NCBI GenBank assembly: GCA_948470475.1
Contig: OX419338.1
Span: 1,473,159-1,537,158, forward strand
Direction of reading: 5' to 3'
Source: Galaxea fascicularis
Taxonomy: Eukaryota > Cnidaria > Anthozoa > Scleractinia > Euphylliidae
Length of the DNA: 64,000 bases
The translations under genes were made by a program, and so were the position numbers. The notes beneath the pieces are model-generated. The model worked only from the letters and a program-made list of their open reading frames with translations. It made no database searches and was not told the DNA's origin. Below, piece by piece: positions 46,401 through 57,509 of this stretch (position 1 is its first letter; each line of letters starts with the position of its first letter).

Positions 46401-49179
46401 CAAGCTACAACCATAACAAGAACAACCACCACAACTGAATCGAAGCTAATGGCATTACAGGTATCTCTCCAGAACGTATGTTAAACGTAGACCTGCTATT
46501 TACACAGATGAGAAGACGGTGGAAAGAAAGCAAGAAAGTATTGTTCAATAAATTTCTAAGGAATTCTGTCTTTTACGTTGCAAGGGAGTGCTGTTTTTAT
46601 TTTGAAAATACCAAAACGTGGGAATCACCAGGCCCTTATTTGTATTAACGGAATTCGAGCAGAAATCAGTGGCGCTTTTAATAGGATATGCTATTAACAT
46701 GGTTACCTATCATGACAGAAATTGATTAGGCAATTTCCAGAGGGTATCAACGATTAGCAGTATGAATTCATCCACGTATACGATGCTAGAAGTAGATAAT
46801 GAAAACTAAAATAGAGGTATGTCATCATTTAATGATCACCCCCAGATAATAGGCAGATAAAAGTGAATTGGAGTACTTACTACGAATGGTGGTAAAGTCG
46901 GCAGTGGTGGTAAAGTCGGTAAAAGCGGTACAACGCATGCGCCGTATTTCTTGAAACATTCAGCCTTACTGTCGTTGCCTTTAATGCAGTCGACCAAATC
47001 ATTGATGCATTTCTAAATAACAGAAATATGAAGACATCAACTCTACAAACAAAGGTCATAACTGAGCGAACAAATTAGAAGCACTGACTCAGCCAACGCT
47101 ATTAATTAATTAATACATTAATTCATTAAGTTTTGTATTAATTCATTTCTTTATAAATTACATTCCTAGAAACGAATTACATTCGTAGAAATGAAATTGT
47201 TATAGCCGGATCCTTAAGAATATGGCCTTAATAAGTTCCCAATTTAATTCCTACAGAATATAAATGTACCGCTAAAATACATACATTAGTTATGATTTCT
47301 ATAAAAATGCCAAGTTGCTAACTGCATGATTAAAAACATAGATAATTGCCAGACGACGTAATAGTTCTTTGGCAGGTTCATTCTCGTCCCCAGAGCCCAC
47401 GTTCCTTCTGGCCTGCGGCAGAGATCGAGAGCTCTGGCTGGTGCCAAACCACGAACTCCGTGAATCACGGACTTCCGGCCCTTCTGCGCAAACTCAGAAG
47501 TTTCAAACAATAGTGGTTGCAAACGGCTACAAAAATGCACCTTCACTGCGACTGCGCATATTTTGGAACTGGTCAGAGCTCTCGATTTCTGCCGCAGGCA
47601 AGAAGGATTGTGAGCTCTGGGGGACGAGAATGTGGCAGGTTAAGAACTCTATTTTAAAAGCTGAGAGATAGTGTTCAATATCCATAAAGGAAGTAAGGGA
47701 CGTCTGACTACAACTGCATGTCTTTTGGGGTCATCCCCATCAATTTGATCATAACAGCTGAATTCACGACCAAAGCAATAAATCATCTAGAAAAATTTCA
47801 GAGATTTTTGCTGTGGAAATTTGTACCTGTTTATGTCAATCGGCTCTTTACTTGATATAGTTCAACGAATGTAGAAAGTTTAATTTTAAAAATTTTAAAA
47901 CAGGTAATTTTTTAAAATGCTTATTAACTGAATTAGCCTGGCCGGGCGGGAAAATATTTGGCTTTATTTGGTGTTGTAATGCTCACTTCAACAACGCTGG
48001 CTTTTTCAACTTGCCCGACATCATCGGTCGCATCCTGAGCAACTTCTGCAGGCCCTTTGTTTATGAGGCACTTTCCAAACGACAAAACACACTTCAACTT
48101 ATCAGGAAATTCTGTTGCTTCAATTTTGCATTTCTTTAACTCATCTTTGCAAGCAGCCTGATAAAGAAAAGAAAATACTCAAACAGGCAGAGAGAAAATG
48201 AAAAAAAACAAAAACAAAAACAGAAAAGGACGACGAAAAAGAAGCAGTTTCAAGCTACAACCATAACAAGAACAACCACCACAACTGAATCGAAGCTAAT
48301 GGCATTACAGGTATCTCTCCAGAACGTATGTTAAACGTAGACCTGCTCTTTACACAGATGATAAAACGGTGAAAAAAAGTAAGAAGGTATTGTGCAATAA
48401 ATTTCTAAGGAATTTTGAATTCTGTCTTTTGCGTTGCAAGGGAGTGCTGTTTTTTCATTTTGAAAATACCAAAATGTGGGAATCACCAGGCCCTTATTTG
48501 TGTTAACAGAGTTCGAGCAGAAATCAGTGGTGATTTTAACAGGATATGCTATTAACATGGTTGTGCCTATCATGTCAGAAATTGATTAGGCAATTTCCGG
48601 AGGGTATCAACGATTAGCAGTATGAATTCATACACGTATACGATGCTAGAAGTAGATAATGAAAACTAAAATAGAGGTATGTAATCATTTAATGATCAGA
48701 TAATAGTGAATTGGAGTACTTACTACGAATGGTGGTAAAGTCGGTAGTGATGGTAAAGTCGGTAAAAGCGGTACAACGCATGCGCGGTATTTCTTGAAAC
48801 ATTCAGCGTTACTGTCGTTGCCTTTAATGCAGTCGGCCAAATCATTGATGCATTTCTAAATAACAGAAATTAAATATGAAGACAGATTGAAAAATTGTAG
48901 AAAAATAGAAATTGAACGCACACCGTCTGACTCGAAAATTAATAGTTTCATCAAAGCTTCGACTAAACTAATTTTGATTATTTGATGAGCTTGTCAGCAG
49001 CTAGCAAAAGAATGAAAACTTTAAAAGCTAAGAGAATAGTGTTCAATGTCTATAAACGGACTTACCACAACTGAATGTCTATCTGGGTCATCCCCATCAA
49101 TTTGATCATCGAAAAGCAGATCGTCCGCACGAATGCAAGCGAGAAGCGCACACACGAAAATTGCCGCGAAATATTTCAT
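43334..49179 (-). CDS. Secreted multi-module four-cysteine protein (8 exons, ~370 aa), no known family recognised
   Basis: Exons (minus order): 49066-49179, 48724-48855, 47987-48157, 46881-47012, 46144-46314, 45341-45460, 44050-44181 and 43334-43474. Every intron is phase 0 and every donor/acceptor is GT-AG; total 1,113 nt. Exon 1 encodes the signal peptide 'MKYFAAIFVCALLACIRA'. Each later exon encodes one module with two CX6C pairs. The order is A-B-A-B-C-A-D: A = C-x6-C-x9-C-x6-C with a Pro/Leu linker 'VVPLLPTLPPLPTLPPF'; B has x12 and an acidic linker; C has x10; D has x11. Such spacing fits a two-helix hairpin pinned by two disulfides (inference). The two B exons read as identical and the A exons nearly so, so the duplication is very recent or partly an assembly effect. 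A TATA box and AATAAA bracket the gene. Function unknown; an extracellular structural, mucus/matrix or defence role are all possible. Confidence 0.82.
44050..44181 (-). CDS. Module A, third copy
   Basis: 132-nt phase 0-0 exon: 'KCINDLADCIKGNDSKAECF' then 'KKYRACVV' and a Leu/Pro linker. Donor GTAAGT. Flanking intron sequence is shared with the exons at 46881 and 48724. Confidence 0.82.
44540..44810. mobile_element. Hairpin MITE, copy 1
   Basis: GGCAGGTTCATTCTCGTCCC on the left and GGGACGAGAATGTGGCAGG on the right are inverted, with inner arms CAGAGCCCACGTTCCTTCTG / CAGAAGGATCGTGAGCTCTG. It generates ORFs on both strands that are not genes. Copied at 47371-47645 by the tandem duplication of the cysteine-rich gene. 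Confidence 0.75.
45341..45460 (-). CDS. Module C
   Basis: 120-nt phase 0-0 exon: 'QCKIDLYDCMRLDKVSNLEC' then 'LKKYKTC', linker 'MAQLIPTIPPGLK', donor GTAAGA. Single copy in the array. Confidence 0.8.
45865..45912 (-). pseudogene. Relic of the signal-peptide exon, copy 2
   Basis: Shares GGTCATCCCCATCAATTTGA (plus strand) and flanking intron sequence with exon 1 at 49066-49179. Upstream of this block the signal-peptide part is unrecognisable, the frame holds a stop and the GTAAG donor is gone. It lies between module B and module C. Confidence 0.7.
46144..46314 (-). CDS. Module B, second copy
   Basis: 171-nt phase 0-0 exon: 'AACKDELKKCKIEATEFPDK' then 'LKCVLSFGKCLINKG' and an acidic tail. Donor GTGAGC. 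Appears identical to 47987-48157. Confidence 0.82.
46881..47012 (-). CDS. Module A, second copy
   Basis: 132-nt phase 0-0 exon, differing from the other A copies by 'NDLVDC' and 'KKYGAC'. Four cysteines kept. Confidence 0.82.
47371..47645. mobile_element. Hairpin MITE, copy 2
   Basis: Nearly identical to 44540-44810 with the same flanks. The element was present before the duplication of the surrounding gene segment. Confidence 0.75.
47710..47755 (-). pseudogene. Relic of the signal-peptide exon, copy 1
   Basis: The same exon-1-derived block as at 45865, including ACAACTGCATGTCTTTTGGG against exon 1's ACAACTGAATGTCTATCTGG. It lies between module B (47987) and module A (47012), where a tandem copy of the gene would have started. 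Confidence 0.7.
47987..48157 (-). CDS. Module B, first copy
   Basis: 171-nt phase 0-0 exon with acceptor TTATCAG and donor GTGAGC. Cys spacing 6-12-6 followed by 'DATDDVGQVEKASVVE', an acidic linker. Confidence 0.82.
48724..48855 (-). CDS. Module A, first copy
   Basis: 132-nt phase 0-0 exon with acceptor TTATTTAG and donor GTAAGT. 'NDSNAECF' and 'LPTLPSLPTLPPFV' distinguish it from the other copies. Confidence 0.82.
49066..49179 (-). CDS. Signal-peptide exon of the array gene
   Basis: 38 codons: hydrophobic 'MKYFAAIFVCALLACIRA' (probable cleavage after RA), then the acidic 'DDLLFDDQIDGDDPDRHSVV'. Phase-0 donor GTAAG. Confidence 0.85.
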
Positions 49180-49242
49180 CTTTGTTTGCTAATATGCAAG
49201 TCTCTGCTTAGAAACTGTGGTTTGCTTATTTTAAGGGTGATC

Positions 49243-49249
49243 TTTTATA
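49243..49249 (-). promoter_or_regulatory. TATA box of the array gene
   Basis: TATAAAA on the minus strand, 64 nt upstream of the ATG at 49179, leaving room for a 5' UTR of about 35 nt. Confidence 0.6.
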
Positions 49250-51001
49250 GGCTGTGCGTATTGTCAACAAAGCTCATTTCTCATGCAAGCTGAATTTATA
49301 ATTTGGACAGTCCGGTAAAGGTGTTCATACAATCCTTTTCATTGGTTCCATTTCAAGACTTTTTCTTTTGGAAAGACAACTTTTGTCTTATTCAAAACAA
49401 CTGTTTTGTGTTGTTTAAACCTGAAATAGCACATCTTTTTTAGCATCGAATGAATATGAAAATATTGACAGGAATGACTGTGTTTAGCACCTCCCTCTAC
49501 ACAATGCCGGTTTAGACATTAATTTTTGAACCCGATACAAGGGGAACGAATGGTAACATCGCGAACATCGATCGACATCACGAGGCACCCATTGTACGGT
49601 GACCTGAGCTTTATAAAAGCGCGCTCATTCAAAGAGCATGAACAGCAAAGTGTGAAACTACGTACTAACCTGAAAAATTTGTTCCTGATTTTTTTTTATA
49701 TATTGACTAAGGCTATTGTTGGTCTTTTTGAAAAAAAGGTTCAAATAAGCGCCGCCCTTGAATGATGATCGCATTGAAAAGTGAAGAACATTTGAACAAA
49801 GCTTGAAGTTTTGTGGGGGTTTTTATTTTTGAGGCCCGATACAGTGATTCACGGCAAAGAAAGTACTGACAAAAGCCCAATAGAGAAGACTTTGTATTTG
49901 ACAAACACCGTATAACACATGTGAAGTTTAAGCAGTCAGCTGAAAAGCCGGTCAAAGGCAAAACGTTCAGTTGCGTTTTTCACTCTCAAATGAAGAATTG
50001 TGACCCTTAACAGAAACCAAGTCAAAACACTTTCTTATCGTGGACTGATCAGAGCTTCATAACATAATTTTAGCTTTCCTAACTTTGTTGAGTGTTAACA
50101 CTTCTATTGAACAATTCCCCCTAATCGTTGATACAAATAAATCGAATGATCTCAACCATTTAACGCAGTTACTAAGAGTAGCACATTTCACTATTGTGTA
50201 ATAAATTAAGACATAATAGAAAGAACTGAAGACTTTCTAATATCTCACTGCTAAGATAAAATATGGATTTCTCGGCACAGAATCTGAGCGGGCATGATTA
50301 AGGTTGGGCTAGTACGAATCCAGTGCACAAGCGACTCGAGCCAGACAGTTTTTGGGATTAATACCCCAGTTATACAAATTTAAATGGTTAAATTACATGT
50401 ACATACGACTTTATTTAAAAACATCGTCGATTGTTGGCCTAATAGACTACACATAAACTAGCGACACCGAATCTTTGGCCGGGAGTGGCTATTTTTACTA
50501 ACTCAGTAGAACAATCTTCTATCTCCGAAATTAGCGGTTCAGTCAAATTATTATTCCCTTATCCCTTATTTCACTTATTGGGGGTGAAGAGACGTTCTTG
50601 GAAGCATATTTATCCCTGTAATGGCTGTCCCTTGATAAAAGTCAGAAGCAAGTGCTCCGAACAGTTATTCGCATGGATCCCTCACCATTGACAATATTCC
50701 CCACAAAAAATTGGAGTGTAGTTTTACGAAGTGTTTACTTGTATAATTATTTTCTCTCTAGCTAGCTTTTATCTCAGGCAAAGGCATGGGAATAATGATT
50801 TATTTAGTTCAAAACGTACTTAACTTCATGATCTGCACGCCAGAGAAAGCATAAGTGCCGTAAAAGTGCAAAAGTGGCATTAGAATGGGCAAGTTCAGTA
50901 TGGATTTTCTGTTACTATATAAATATATGCTTCCAAAATTTCGGTATGAATAACACAAAATAGTAAATGGCTCAAAACTCGGCTTCATTTTTTGTTTGTG
51001 T
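49250..51001. other. Intergenic spacer
   Basis: AT-rich, only short random ORFs; I see no exon, repeat family or RNA gene. Confidence 0.6.
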
Positions 51002-51007
51002 TTTATT
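51002..51007 (-). terminator. Polyadenylation signal of the two-module gene
   Basis: AATAAA on the minus strand, about 60 nt past the stop codon at 51066. Confidence 0.6.
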
Positions 51008-51065
51008 ACTTCATGTTGCACTGAGATGATGCGATTGGCCTTAAAATCAACAACTTCCGCACTAT

Positions 51066-53446
51066 TTAGCTGGAACCGTAACAATCACGGAGCTTCTCCA
51101 AGCACTTGTCTTTTCCGATTAGATTGTAACAAGCATCGTTCTTATACAGCTTCCTGCATTTCGCCTACGGAAAAAGGGTAAATATTCGGTAACATTGTCA
51201 TGATCAGTTACGGCGAGAACGTTTATGACAAGTAATTTTTAGGTTATTTCTATTCATTGATGTGTATAATAAAGGAATTAATATTGATGTAAAATGAAGA
51301 ACACATTATTTCTACAATTTTTAGCACCCGAAAAAACGCTGACTTTCACAGTAAAATTGTTCTGGGATTGTGGATAGAATTTAGCGCGAGTTCGGCTCGT
51401 GGCATTACATGGTTTAATAATGCTGTTTGCGTGGCTACATTTCTTTTCGTTTGCTTCACATGAGCCTCACTCGATCGTTTAAGTATGTTTTGTCCATATT
51501 CGACTCGTTCCACAAATTGTCTATTGATTCAGAGAACAGTGAACATTTTGTTCATCGAACCAACTGACGTCACGTACATGGTCACGTTTTCTTTAGGCCG
51601 CACGCAAACTCTCGCGTATCTTGAATGAAAAAAAGTTGTTTAAGAAATTAAGTCAGCTGGGAAAAATTCTGTCATTTGCACTTTAGAAACGTATTTCTTA
51701 TCGGTAGCTCTGAATAAGGCTTAGGCCAGTTTAGGTTTTCTAATAGGTCAATCTTTTCGGAGTCAAAATTACTGATTGCTAGGCTCATCGTCGTCAGGGC
51801 ACTCAGACGAGTGGCGTTTTCTAATAGGACTAAACCTTTTTTTTCTTTTGCTATAGACAGAGAATTATGACCTTTTGAGGATGCGTTGTTGCATATTAAA
51901 CATTATCCTTCATCTTCTCATGTAATCTGTCTAATTCTCCCACGAATAATCTGCCTTTCCCACATGTCATACTGGTCAACATTCAATTATTATTATCTCC
52001 CTTGTTTATATCTTGGTTTCATTACTGATCTGATTCCTACTTTATACTTAGTTCTGTAAAAATAAGTTTATTGTATTGTATTGTATGATAATCCTTAAGT
52101 CTACTTAGTATCGTAATTCTATGTGTGGAGCCACTGCTCGCCTCGAATAGCTGTAGCTAACTGCGAGCAGTGGTACATCATATTTTGTATGTTTCAATTT
52201 TCTTAACAAACTTGAACTTGAAAACTTGAGCTTGTAGACTGTACTTTGCCCATCAGCATTTCAATAAAATGTTTCTCACCGTGTATTCGTTTTGGCACTT
52301 ATAGTAATCCAGTAAGCAAGCTTGTTGTGGCTCCCATGTTTCGTGGCCAACATTTTGCACGCAGGTGTTATAGGTTTCAAGGCATTTCTAAAAAAAATTA
52401 CCACAGAATTATGAATAAAATCTTAGTACAGTTTCAAATCCCAACGTAACGTAGATTTTTTTTAAGAGTTTCATTATATTTTGGGTTCAGTTTGCGTAGT
52501 TGATGTGCTGTGGTTTAAGATTCCCTCTCCTTTGATTAAAAACCTGCAGTTTAAGAATTTGATTTGCGCCCCTTTACCCGACAGTCTTTGCACTCAGTAC
52601 TAGTGTAAAATTGGTTTAAGGGAAAATCATTCAGGATATGACAATTTATGACCTTAAGATCTTCAATAACCATAAATTGTCATATTTTGGATGATTTTCC
52701 CATCTGTGCCAGGTTTATATTGATAGACTCTGGAACGAGGGGCCCACAGGACGAGGTTTGTACACAATTACAATCTCAGATCTGGCGTTAGCCGTATCTT
52801 GCGTCCTTCTTGTGGAACTAAGCGCACGCAAGAATTTGTCACTTATAAGTTCATCCAGTGACTTGTACTGATTTATTCAGTCATGATATAGTTTTAATAA
52901 TTATACCTTAGTATTTATGGTATTTATATTCTAGTATTATATAATATTGTACGTAGCTCAGTAATTCAGCCTTATATCGTGTATATTGCTGCAATGAGTT
53001 TTTTTAAATAAACTATCTAATAAAAAAAAACAAACAAACAATTTTTGCCATCGATGTTTAACCAACTTTTGTACGTATTCACCATAAACTGCTGATCATC
53101 ACTATGTCTTTTGTGATCTTCAGACAGCATCATAAATCCCGAGCTCTAATTTTGAGCCTTTTGGTTGGAAACCAATACCAGGGTCAAAGTGACACAAGCC
53201 AAAACGTTTATGAAAGGAGTGTAAAGCATCCGTGTTACGACAAACGTTTGTTTTTGGCTCTAAATGAACTGTTTTGAATATAATACAGTGCATGGTGAAG
53301 GAGTCTCTACTGCAGCTTCAATAATTCACCTGAAACGGGTGTTTAGATGGTGATGGCGGGCCTGGTTCCGTTGGCTCTGGTGGAAGAGGTGGCTCTTGAG
53401 CCAATGTGAAACTCACGCAGATAATCAAAGCCAGATAAATCTTCAT
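51066..53446 (-). CDS. Small secreted two-module four-cysteine protein (3 exons, 107 aa)
   Basis: Exons: 53330-53446 (signal peptide 'MKIYLALIICVSFTLA' plus the Pro-rich 'QEPPLPPEPTEPGPPSPS'), 52280-52387 ('KCLETYNTCVQNVGHETWEP' then 'QQACLLDYYKCQNEYT', Cys spacing 6-14-6) and 51066-51164 ('AKCRKLYKNDACYNLIGKDK' then 'CLEKLRDCYGSS', spacing 8-8-6, stop TAA). All introns are phase 0, as in the larger neighbour at 43334-49179, and the module exons again start with Lys-Cys or Ala-Lys-Cys. A TATA box and AATAAA frame the gene. The two genes are same-strand neighbours and probably paralogues by local duplication. No known family recognised. Confidence 0.78.
51840..52240 (+). mobile_element. Possible non-LTR retrotransposon 3' tail
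   Basis: AT-rich sequence with TTGTATTGTATTGTATGATA, a hairpin CCACTGCTCG...CGAGCAGTGG and an ending CTTGAACTTGAAAACTTGAG, which resembles CR1/L2-like 3' ends. No coding part preserved. Inside intron 2 of the two-module gene. Confidence 0.35.
52620..52703. repeat. Hairpin repeat
   Basis: GGGAAAATCATTCAGGATAT... ACAATTTATG pairs with CATAAATTGTCATATTTTGG...GATTTTCCC around TCTTCAATAA. Confidence 0.8.
52760..53040 (+). pseudogene. Non-LTR retrotransposon C-terminal fragment with tail
   Basis: A frame reading 'NYNLRSGVSRILRPSCGTKR' then 'TQEFVTYKFIQ' and a stop, followed by an AT-rich 3' UTR and AATAAAAAAAAAC. This is the usual end of a non-LTR RT protein and poly-A tail. Inserted in an intron of the two-module gene. 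Confidence 0.5.
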
Positions 53447-53475
53447 AGCAGAAAAAAATCTAAGGTCAGTCGAAA

Positions 53476-53482
53476 ATTTATA
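53476..53482 (-). promoter_or_regulatory. TATA box of the two-module gene
   Basis: TATAAAT on the minus strand about 30 nt upstream of the ATG at 53446. That leaves almost no 5' UTR if the ATG is right. Confidence 0.45.
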
Positions 53483-55453
53483 TGACTTGACGGCGTGATC
53501 CTCGGAAGGAAAAAAATGAAGGATCGGGTAAAAATTGTGAAAAATTTATTCATCCTCTCCCGTTGGTTATTGGTCAGTCAAGAGACATTTCAAACAATGT
53601 TTTGATGTTTTCATTTCCTGACGAGTAAAATTGTATTGTTATCTTTTTTCGATGAAATGTGAAATATTTAAGTCTACATTGGGTGGACAGTTGTGCCAAG
53701 ATACCCTAAAAAATATAAACAATGTGTCATACGAGAGCATTCGTACATATGTTTCATGATGTGTTAACATTTAAGACCTATTTAACTTAGAGTTTAAGTA
53801 AATAAATTTCTACCTATAATTTTTCAGTTTTCAACAAGCCCGTGAAGAGAAAATACGAATCGCATATATTTTTTCGTATTTTATTTAATAGGGTTATATG
53901 TAATAGATTTCGTGGCGAGCCAACGGTACCATAACAATTAAGTATTTAAATTCTGCATTAGTACCCTTTACATTTGACTGCAATCGCATGAGTGAATTCA
54001 CTTACTTTGCAAAAATACTTGTAACATTCATCTCATTGGAGCAAAAGGTCTGGGATCGAGACATGTTTAAAAGCAGGTCCCTTATAGGTAACTAAATGTA
54101 CAGCTTTTTACATTGTTGCGTTTTTTTTTTTGCTGCTGTTCTTTTTTTGCTTTAGTTGTTGCCGTCGTTGTTGTTTTTGTGATTGCTGGAATTGCTTTAT
54201 TCATTCAGTAATGACGATTGGTGTGCAACTTGCAGGTCTAGTCAAATCCAACTCTACACTCAGAGTGAAATTGCTCATAGGATAAACCAAACTGTCATGT
54301 TTACCAAAGGTAACAAAAGGTTTCACAGCAGAATTTGCTCTCTATACACTGTGTTTACCCTGAAGGTCGAGCATCTGCACAACTGTTCAAGGATGTTTGC
54401 TTCATATCATAAAGTTGAAAAAAAATTTTTTATCCAGTTGCACAGTTGAACTGTGGCCACGTGGAAAGAAGATATTCAACTGTGTTTGGGCGTGGTTAAT
54501 GGATGGAGACCTTGTTCCGGACATATACTAACAGTTAAAAGCATCAGATATATATCGTTGTGACCTGTGATCACTGTGTAATGACAATTTTTCCTTGATA
54601 ACTAATCTTTCTTTGTTCAGAAGTCACCATTTTTTTCGTTATTATTATCCGTGGATTGAATATTTATTTGACTTTATAAATTTAGCTTGCACATCATGCG
54701 AGTGGCAGGGTTAGAGAGCTTTATTCCGGTTTGCAAGGGCCGTACCCAACTGTACAACGGCTATGAATCATCTCCAACTCCAAAAGGGTCTTTCATTTTA
54801 TTTGTTCATATTAAATTCAATAAAATGTCACCTCCATTATACCGCCATTACCTTCTTATTGCTTCTTTATTAATATTGCCCCTTTGAGGTGGTCACAATT
54901 GAAATGAGAAATGCAAGTTGAAATCACTACCAGTTCCCTAAGAGAAATTGAAAGACCATGCCTTGTGCTGATGTATATTGCATTGGCAAAACTTGAGAAC
55001 AAAGCCAGGATATATATCGTTAAATTCCTTCATTTATATTTAGTCAACATTTAGTTCACTTCATCTATCGTTAACTTAGTTTTCTAATTGTAATATCGCG
55101 AGGTGTAAAAAATGTGAGGTTCATCACGGTCCCATAAGCAGGCTAAGGAAAAATATACACAGCTTTTCAGATACGAGTCAAAAAACAAATTAAACTTACG
55201 CAAGAAGTTTACCCAAGAGATTCCGTTTCTTTCACTCACATTATCAGTATTTCTGTTATTATGATCCTTTTTTTTGTTTCAAAATATTATTTCCCTTTGT
55301 TGTTTTCATTGTTGATCATTCTATGATGCCTCAGATTTTTTGTGTTATTCTGTTGGAAAGCAGAAGAGGAAAGCTACGGCTAATCTGATCTGTGTGTACA
55401 CGTAGACAGATCCAACACAAGAAAAGGAGTGAAAATAGATACTTTATTTAAAT
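53483..55453. other. Intergenic spacer
   Basis: AT-rich with T runs (about 54120-54180). No exon or repeat family recognised; the ORFs here look random. Confidence 0.55.
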
Positions 55454-57509
55454 GCTGTGGCTATATGCCCCGGAAGCCGGCAAGGGTCTCAAAAAACTAC
55501 ATTCCCAGCAGTTAGACATTTTTATAAATTTACAGAAAATGCTTTGAATTAGCCTTTCGAAAGTGTCCTACCTTTGTTTTGATTTGCCATGCGATGGGGA
55601 ATGGGAGAGTGGCTTCGCAGCTAACTAGGCTGGCTTGCCTGGACTCAGAATAAAAATGATTATCGCCTTATTGCGACACTTTTTCGTTACGTGATCTGTC
55701 CTATTCATGCACATCTGTTTACAGTGTATCTACACCAGTAAATCATTTAGGAATTACTCAAAACCTGCTGGTCTCGCATGCCCAAAGATCTAATGGACAT
55801 TTTCGGGGTTTAAGTACTGTTAAGGATTTATAGACAGAATTTTCGTGGAGATTCGGGTGAATTTTCGGGTGACTTGAAAACAAAGATCCCTAAGACCCCA
55901 AAAGCCCCTAAGACCCCAAAACTTGAAAAAGAAGACCCCCAACTTTTAATAACTAACAAATTGTTAATAATTATTAATTAATACCCTCCTATGAGAGATG
56001 ATATGCCCTCTCATCCAGTAACCTCTCTCCAAAAAAAGTGTTCTTTTCTGGGATTGAGTAAGCCAACATCCCAGAGATACTCTCGATAAAGTTATCCATT
56101 AGTTTTAAACGCACAAGGGTGCTAGGCCGACCTGGGAAGTTATTTGTAAGCGCGCTCCATAGTTCTTGTCTGTCTTTTGATTCATGTACGTTTGCGATCA
56201 TTCCGACGTTTTCAATTGTTAGGCGTTGTGGTTGTCTCATGTATTGTTTGGTAAATGTGTCCATAAAAAGTTGTTGTTGCCATGTCCAATGATAATTAAA
56301 ATTGGAAGGTTGCATTTCAGTAGAAAAATAAAAGTTATTTTTTTTTATTGTATATATAGTAGTTCGTTAAAACTAATTACTGGAAGACGAGGGATTGCAA
56401 AACAATCCTGATTTCAAAAAAATTAATGACCATTATTGGACATACTCCCACCCAAGTGGAAAGGTGTATGTATTATGGAACTCAATAAATAGCTAATTAG
56501 TCACTTGCAAGAGGAAACGACTTTGAGATTGAACTTTAAAATCCAAAAAAGACCTTTTTTTTGGGGGGGGGGGGGTGGGGTTAGGGCATAAAAAAGAGGG
56601 TATTCGAAAAAAAGGAGAGAACTTGCTACTCACTAATACGAGTATACAGAGTGCACAATTTAAAGAATAATGAAAATGGAAAATTGGGGGATCTTCTGGC
56701 TCTTTCAAATCGAGACTTCATCCTCACCCCCACACCCTCTCCTCAGAAATAACCTTTCTCGGGGATGAGGAGTAAGGGCATTTAGCCCCCACCCCTTTCC
56801 CTCAGAGAGAAACATTCGGGGGGGAGGGGCTATGACATAGAGGAGGGGTGGAAGATCTAAAAGGAGAGTACTTTAAATACACTTCTAATAGAGTATACAC
56901 AATACACCATTTAATTGAGACTTTGCTAGCAACCCCCACCTCCCCTCAGAAAATACTATTTTTTTGGGTGGAGGAGGAGGTATGAGATTGGGGAACAGTA
57001 AGTTGAAAAAAGAAAAACAATGATCATTCTCTAATATAAAAAAAACTATCTTGTGTGAAAAAAAAAAAAGAAAATTATCAACCCTCGCCTCCTCTCTTTA
57101 TAAAATACAGGATCGAAAAGGAGAGTACAAGTATACATTTAGTTGAGACGTTGCTCTAAAAAAAACATCGGGGGTCTTAGGGGTCTTTGGGGGTCTTCGT
57201 TTTGAAGACACTCTGAATTTTCCGACTGCCGGGCATTTAGAGAACCGTGCGCCTGAGCAGCACAAATAACGTTACGAATATTGTGTTAAGTGTCACAATA
57301 AGACGATTTTATTGTGAGCCCAGGCAAGCCAAACTGGTCAGCTGCAAAGCCACTCCCCTTTTGCCCATCGCATGGCAAATCCGGGCAAAGATAGGACACT
57401 TTCGAAAGGCTAGTTCAAAGCATTTCCTTTAAATCTATAAAAATGTCTGACTGCCGCGCATTTAGTTTTTTTGAGACCCTTGCCAGCTGCCGGGCATATG
57501 GCTACAGCG
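55454..57509. mobile_element. DNA transposon with long terminal inverted repeats (MULE-like)
   Basis: The left end GCTGTGGCTATATGCCC matches the reverse complement of the right end GGGCATATGGCTACAGC. The inversion continues with GAGACCCTTGCC, AAAGCATTT, CCTTTCGAAAGTGTCCTA, TTTGCCATGCGATGGG and GCTTGCCTGG for over 200 bp, then the CCCCTAAGACCCCAAAA / GGGGTCTTAGGGGTCTTTGG blocks. The flanking direct repeat is TTATTTAAAT (55444-55453 and 57510-57519). A 9-10 bp duplication with long inverted repeats suggests a Mutator-like, non-autonomous element. The interior has G/C-rich low-complexity stretches and one 108-codon ORF. Confidence 0.8.
55989..56315 (-). CDS. Unrecognised 108-aa ORF inside the inverted-repeat element
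   Basis: The ATG-initiated minus-strand ORF reads like a folded protein fragment ('PQRLTIENVGMIANVHES', 'RPSTLVRLKLMDNFIES', 'FFGERLLDERAYHLS'). No splice acceptor precedes it, so it is either a captured gene fragment or a decayed transposon protein. I do not recognise the family. Confidence 0.4.
   Translation of the reverse strand: MQPSNFNYHWTWQQQLFMDTFTKQYMRQPQRLTIENVGMIANVHESKDRQELWSALTNNFPGRPSTLVRLKLMDNFIESISGMLAYSIPEKNTFFGERLLDERAYHLS

Noticed and set aside
56560..56960. G-runs and CCCCACCC blocks that could suggest a regulatory G-quadruplex island
   Set aside because: They lie inside a non-autonomous transposon and look like low-complexity filler; no gene start is near.
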